Assembly: GCA_951394405.1 (NCBI GenBank)
Contig: OX596336.1
Coordinates: forward strand, 3,968,001 to 4,032,000
DNA length: 64,000 nucleotides
Direction: 5' to 3'
From: Coprinellus micaceus
Taxonomy: Eukaryota > Basidiomycota > Agaricomycetes > Agaricales > Psathyrellaceae
Positions 59,951 to 64,000 of this stretch are shown piece after piece. A model generated the notes under the pieces. It saw nothing but the letters and a program-made list of their open reading frames with translations. It made no database searches and had not been told where the DNA came from. The translations under genes were made by a program, and so were the position numbers. Every line of letters begins with the position of its first letter. Positions within the stretch are counted from its first letter, which is position 1.

Positions 59951-62900
59951 ATGAATGTCCTCTGCGTTGCAGAAAAACCTTCCATAGCGAAGGAGATATC
60001 CAAGATTCTCTCTGGGAATAGTCAAATACGAGGAGTGAGCCCCTTTTCAAACCAATTCTAAGCAGTCCTTGAACCAAGCGAATTCAGAACGATACCCCGT
60101 GTCGATTCATTAAAAACTATGAATTCGACTATCCACAAACAAATTCACACTTCATAGTAACGGCAGTTGTTGGACACCTCACCGCGCTCGACTTCCCTGG
60201 CCAGTATCGACAATGGCAGTCCTGCGATCCCGGTGACCTGTTCGATGCAGAAACGACCGTTTTCGTACCGGAAGACAAGAAGCCTGTGGAACGAAACCTG
60301 TTGGCTCAAGCGAGGAGGGTCGACACGGTCATGATATGGACGGATTGTGATAGAGAAGGGGAGCATATTGGAATGGAGATCGTGAACGTGTGCAAGAAGG
60401 TCAAGCCCAACATACGGGTGAAGAGGGCACGGTTCAGCGCTATCATTGCACAGTACGTCCCTTTGCTTTATTCTTTGGTACCCACTCTCAGTGTTGTCCA
60501 GGCAGATTCATCGCGCAGCTCAGCACCCCGTCGAGCTCGACCGCCGTCAAGCTGATTCCGTCGACGCACGAATCGTCCTAGATCTCAAAGTCGGCGCAGC
60601 CTTCACTCGCCTACAAACCCTCGTTCTCCAAAACAGAATCACATTACCTGAAAAGAGCGTGTTGTCCTACGGCCCGTGCCAATTCCCCACCCTCGGCTTC
60701 GTCGTGGAAAGGTTCTTGAAAGTGAAAGACTTCCGCCCTGAACGGTTTTGGTACATCTACCTGGAACTGACCCGACAATTGGAGAACGGGGATGATGAAG
60801 TCGCCGAATTCAAATGGAAGAGAGGACACGTCTTCGATGAGCAGATCGCGGTTGCGCTGTATACTGTGGTGTTGGAGAACCCGAGAGCGCGTGTATTGAA
60901 CGTGACAAAGAAGGAAACCAAGAAATGGTGCGTAGACATTCCGCTCCTCAAAGTCCTCTTTCTGACACCTATCCCTAGGAAGCCGCTCCCGCTAACCACT
61001 GTTGAACTCCAGAAGGCGGGTTCTCGATTGCTCAGGATGACCCCAAAGAAGGTTCTCGATGTGGGTACCCCACTGTCGCCCTGCGCCAACGAGTTAACCC
61101 CGCATATAGGAAGCAGAACGACTATACCAGAAGGGTTTTGTCTCCTATCCTCGCACAGAGACAGACCAATATGATCCCCAGTTCGACCACATGTCTCTCA
61201 TTGCCAAGCAAACTGTCGATCCAGCGTGGGGTAACTTTGCACAGCGGTTGGTCATGCGTGTCTGCCCAGGCTTCTTAGGGTACTGACCTTTCGTTCTCCA
61301 CAGGCTGCAGAACGGCGGCTACAATTCTCCCCGGAAGGGCAAGAACAACGATAAAGCCCATCCACCGATCCACCCGACTGCACATGCTGCAAATCTAGCT
61401 GGCGACGAAAAGAAAGTCTACGAATACATCGTCCGCCGGTACCTCGCCTGTTGCTCACAAGACGGTAAGGGTCTCGAGACCACAGTTGAGGTCACATGTG
61501 GAGGAGAGCTGTTTTCGACGTCCGGACTCATCGTGACGGAGAGAAATTACCTTGAAGTCTATCCGTACGACAAGTGGGCCTCGAGGTCCCTACCCGCCTT
61601 CGAGCAGGGGGAAGAGTTCGATCCTTCGAGTTTACTGTTAAAAGATGGACAAACGACAGCACCGAAGTACTTGACGGAGGCAGACCTCGTTACTCTAATG
61701 GACAAGAACGGAATTGGTGCGTGCCTCTCCCGACTTGGCCCTAAACCTTTACTGATGATAGCTCAGGGACGGATGCAACCATCGCACAGCATATAGAGAC
61801 GATCATCAACAGGGACTACGTGATTGAACGCATGGAAGGATCGACAAAGTACCTTGTTCCTTCGACCCTGGGCATTGGACTCATCGAAGGCTACAATCAA
61901 CTTGGACTTCCCAAAAGCGTCGCGAAGCCGACGCTACGCCGAGAGGTATGTCTTCTTGGTCTGGCCTCCGCGAATTTGCGGAACTGGACTGAACCAAATA
62001 TCCCCTCTCTCTTGACAGACTGAACGCAGGATGGTCGACGTGTGTGAAGGCGGCGCAACCAAAGCCGATATGCTCAGAGTCAGTCTTCAGCAGTACAAGG
62101 AGATGTATGATATCACCCAGCGCGAGTTTGCGAAGGTCTCCAGCGTGAGTGGTTCACCATCCCCTTCAACCTGCCATCATCTTAAAAGGTCATTAGGCTG
62201 TTCAAAGATATGTGATGGGAAACGGAGCTGCCAATCCAGGGCCTCCTGGACGGAACGGGGGTGGCGGAGCAGGGGGCGGTCGAGGCGGAGGCCCGGGGGC
62301 AGGAGGCGGTCGAGGCGGTAGCGGCGGAGGCGGAGGAGGTGCCCCGCGCGGCGGCGGGCCAAATTCTCGTGGTGGCGGCCCTCCACGACCTCCTGCAGGC
62401 CGCCCTGGTCCCGCTAATGACCCGCCAATAGACATTTCAGATGATGGTATAGTTGATCTGTGCAATTGTCGTTCTGCCTGCGCTAATAACCTGCCATCAT
62501 CCCAGATCAACCCCCGCCCCCACCTCGCCAACGTCCTCCCCCAGCGGCTGCGCCTACTCGCGCCCCATCATCGCGGAGCAAACCAACCTCCACATCCCGT
62601 GCAGATGCCATTGCTGCTGCCCTTGCCTCAGATTTTAGTGTCGTCAAATGCACTTGCGGCCTTCCTGCTGTTCAGAAGAGAACCACGGCCGGTGCTTCCG
62701 CAGGGCGCCTACGGTGGGGGTGCCCCAAGATAGACGATACCTGCTGCCTGTTCTTCAAATTCGTCGACGACAACTCACCATCCAGTCAACCTCCGCCTAG
62801 TACCACTATTCCGACGAAACGACCTTACTCAAGCTATTCGCAAAACAACACGAACGCGGGGCAAGACGACGATCCGGATGCAAGGAAGTGTAAGTGCGGA

Positions 62901-63944
62901 CAGGCGGGTGTGCAGAGGACGAGTCAGAAGGAGAACGCGAATAAGGGGAGGGTGTTTTGGGTGTGTGCGAAGCCTATGGATGCGAACGATAGGTGCGATT
63001 TCTTTGAGTGGGCAGATGAGCCTCCAAGGAGTGCGGCTGGGGGTCAGGGCGGTGGTGGGTTTGGCGGGGCAGGAGGATCTGGTATTGGGATGGGAGAGCG
63101 AACGGGAAGCGGGGGTGGTGCGGTGACGGGTGAGTGCTTTAAGTGTAATCAAACGGGCCATTGGTCGAGAGGTGCGTACGATAGGTCTTGAGTGTTTCGT
63201 AACCTACACTAATGCGTTAGAGGAACCCGTAGACTGTCCAAGCGCCGGTGCCGGTTCGTCTGGTATGGGATACGGGAGTCGGACTGGGAGCGGTGGTGGC
63301 GGTGGTGGCGGCGGCGGGCCAAGTGGGGAATGCTTCAAATGCAACCAAACAGGGCATTGGTCGAAAGGTTCGGAGAATTCTGTCTTACCGCTCACGTGCG
63401 ATGCTAATGCTACGCATATTTACCATTAGACTGCCCCAACGGCGATAGCGGATCGAGTAAGCGTACGCGAAGCTACGGCGGCGGAAGCGGAGGGTCTATG
63501 TCTGGTCTTCGATGCTTCAAATGCCAGGAACCGGGTCATCTCGCGCCAGGTACGAAGGGTGTTGTCTCCGCGCGCGTTCGGCGTCTGATTTCTTTTGGCA
63601 GACTGCCCAAGTGGCGGTGGGTCGTCATCCAAGGGTAATTATTCAAAGCGTAGCGACTCCGGGCCTGCAGCTGGCTCGGACTGCTATAAATGCGGTGGAA
63701 GTGGGCACTGGGCGAAAGGTATGTCTCAATTGTACGCTCCCCGGACGTCTATAGGATTTATGTCCTCTGTGTAGACTGTACAGGAGGTGACAGTGGCGGT
63801 GGGTCTAGCTTTAGTCGCAGCTCGTCCCGAGGATCGACTAGAGGAACATCGAAACGAGGGCGGGGGGCAAGCCGAGGAACATCAAAGCGGGGAAAGGGAG
63901 GTCGATCGAAGAAGTCTGCGTTCGCAGCTGCGGACGACCTCTAA
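59951..63944 (+). CDS. TOP3: DNA topoisomerase III (type IA), TOP3-alpha type
   Basis: ATG 59951 opens MNVLCVAEKPSIAKEISKIL, the Toprim start with its catalytic Glu. A phase-0 intron precedes RIQNDTPCRFIKNYEFDYPQ. The Toprim Asp pair lies in WTDCDREGEHIG (GAT at 60343 and 60349). The cleavage Tyr lies in GFVSYPRTETD (codon 61146-61148). The core ends with YNQLGLPKSV and ERRMVDVCEGGATKADMLR. A Gly/Arg-rich linker follows. Two GRF zinc fingers (VKCTCGLPAVQ and RKCKCGQAGVQ) and four CCHC zinc knuckles (CFKCNQTGHWSRDC, CFKCNQTGHWSKDC, CFKCQEPGHLAPDC, CYKCGGSGHWAKDC) come next, then a basic RGTSKRG tail. With RecQ/Sgs1 and Rmi1 homologues it dissolves double Holliday junctions. Each knuckle is split by a phase-1 intron at the same Asp codon. 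Confidence 0.96.
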
Positions 63945-64000
63945 CACCCGGATCTCCAGAAAGTCAATCGATGCAAAGAAGACTGAACACTAGTGAATCC

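Overview
The window comes from a basidiomycete fungus, most likely an agaricomycete. Spliceosomal introns of about 50-65 nt are everywhere. There are two copies of a Plavaka-type DNA transposase gene, a dense cluster of F-box/LRR genes, a DUF6698 gene and a basidiomycete ubiquitin-like-domain gene. At the right end lie two conserved housekeeping genes, UTP25 and DNA topoisomerase III.

Layout: bases 1-16411 (A) and 24046-38703 (A') are near-identical direct copies of one segment, separated by 16412-24045 (B). Each copy holds the 5' end of a serine/proline-rich minus-strand gene, a minisatellite, a Cys/His-rich minus-strand gene, a membrane-protein-like gene, a full Plavaka transposase gene and a spliced hypothetical gene. 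Copy A also has a 200-N scaffold gap. The gap is flanked by a repeated 1,553-bp block that copy A' lacks, which looks like two unmerged overlapping contigs. B holds a ubiquitin-like-domain gene, the DUF6698 gene and the body of the serine/proline-rich gene.

Immediately right of A' (38704-40723) is the most unusual object here. It is a run of 24 intron-like units, mostly exactly 64 nt, each GT...AG with a CTCAAC-like branch motif, separated by 23 exons of exactly 3 nt. The intron units are alike and vary in length. The 3-nt spacers vary freely in sequence but never in length. Read as single-codon exons they stay open, and they join an 82-codon open exon in the same frame.

The right half is accessory sequence up to about 57.2 kb. 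It holds six F-box-like genes (one interrupted by a single TGA), a chimeric gene joining the USP7/Ubp15 ICP0-binding region to an unrelated C-terminus, a 687-bp non-autonomous DNA element with TCAT target-site duplications, and two tRNA-Val(AAC) genes. Each tRNA sits just upstream of one member of an inverted F-box pair. From 57.5 kb the sequence is core genome: UTP25 (minus) and TOP3 (plus) diverge from a 214-bp shared promoter.

I worked by reading alone. Splice sites, domain names and family assignments are pattern recognition and were not tested by search or RNA data.
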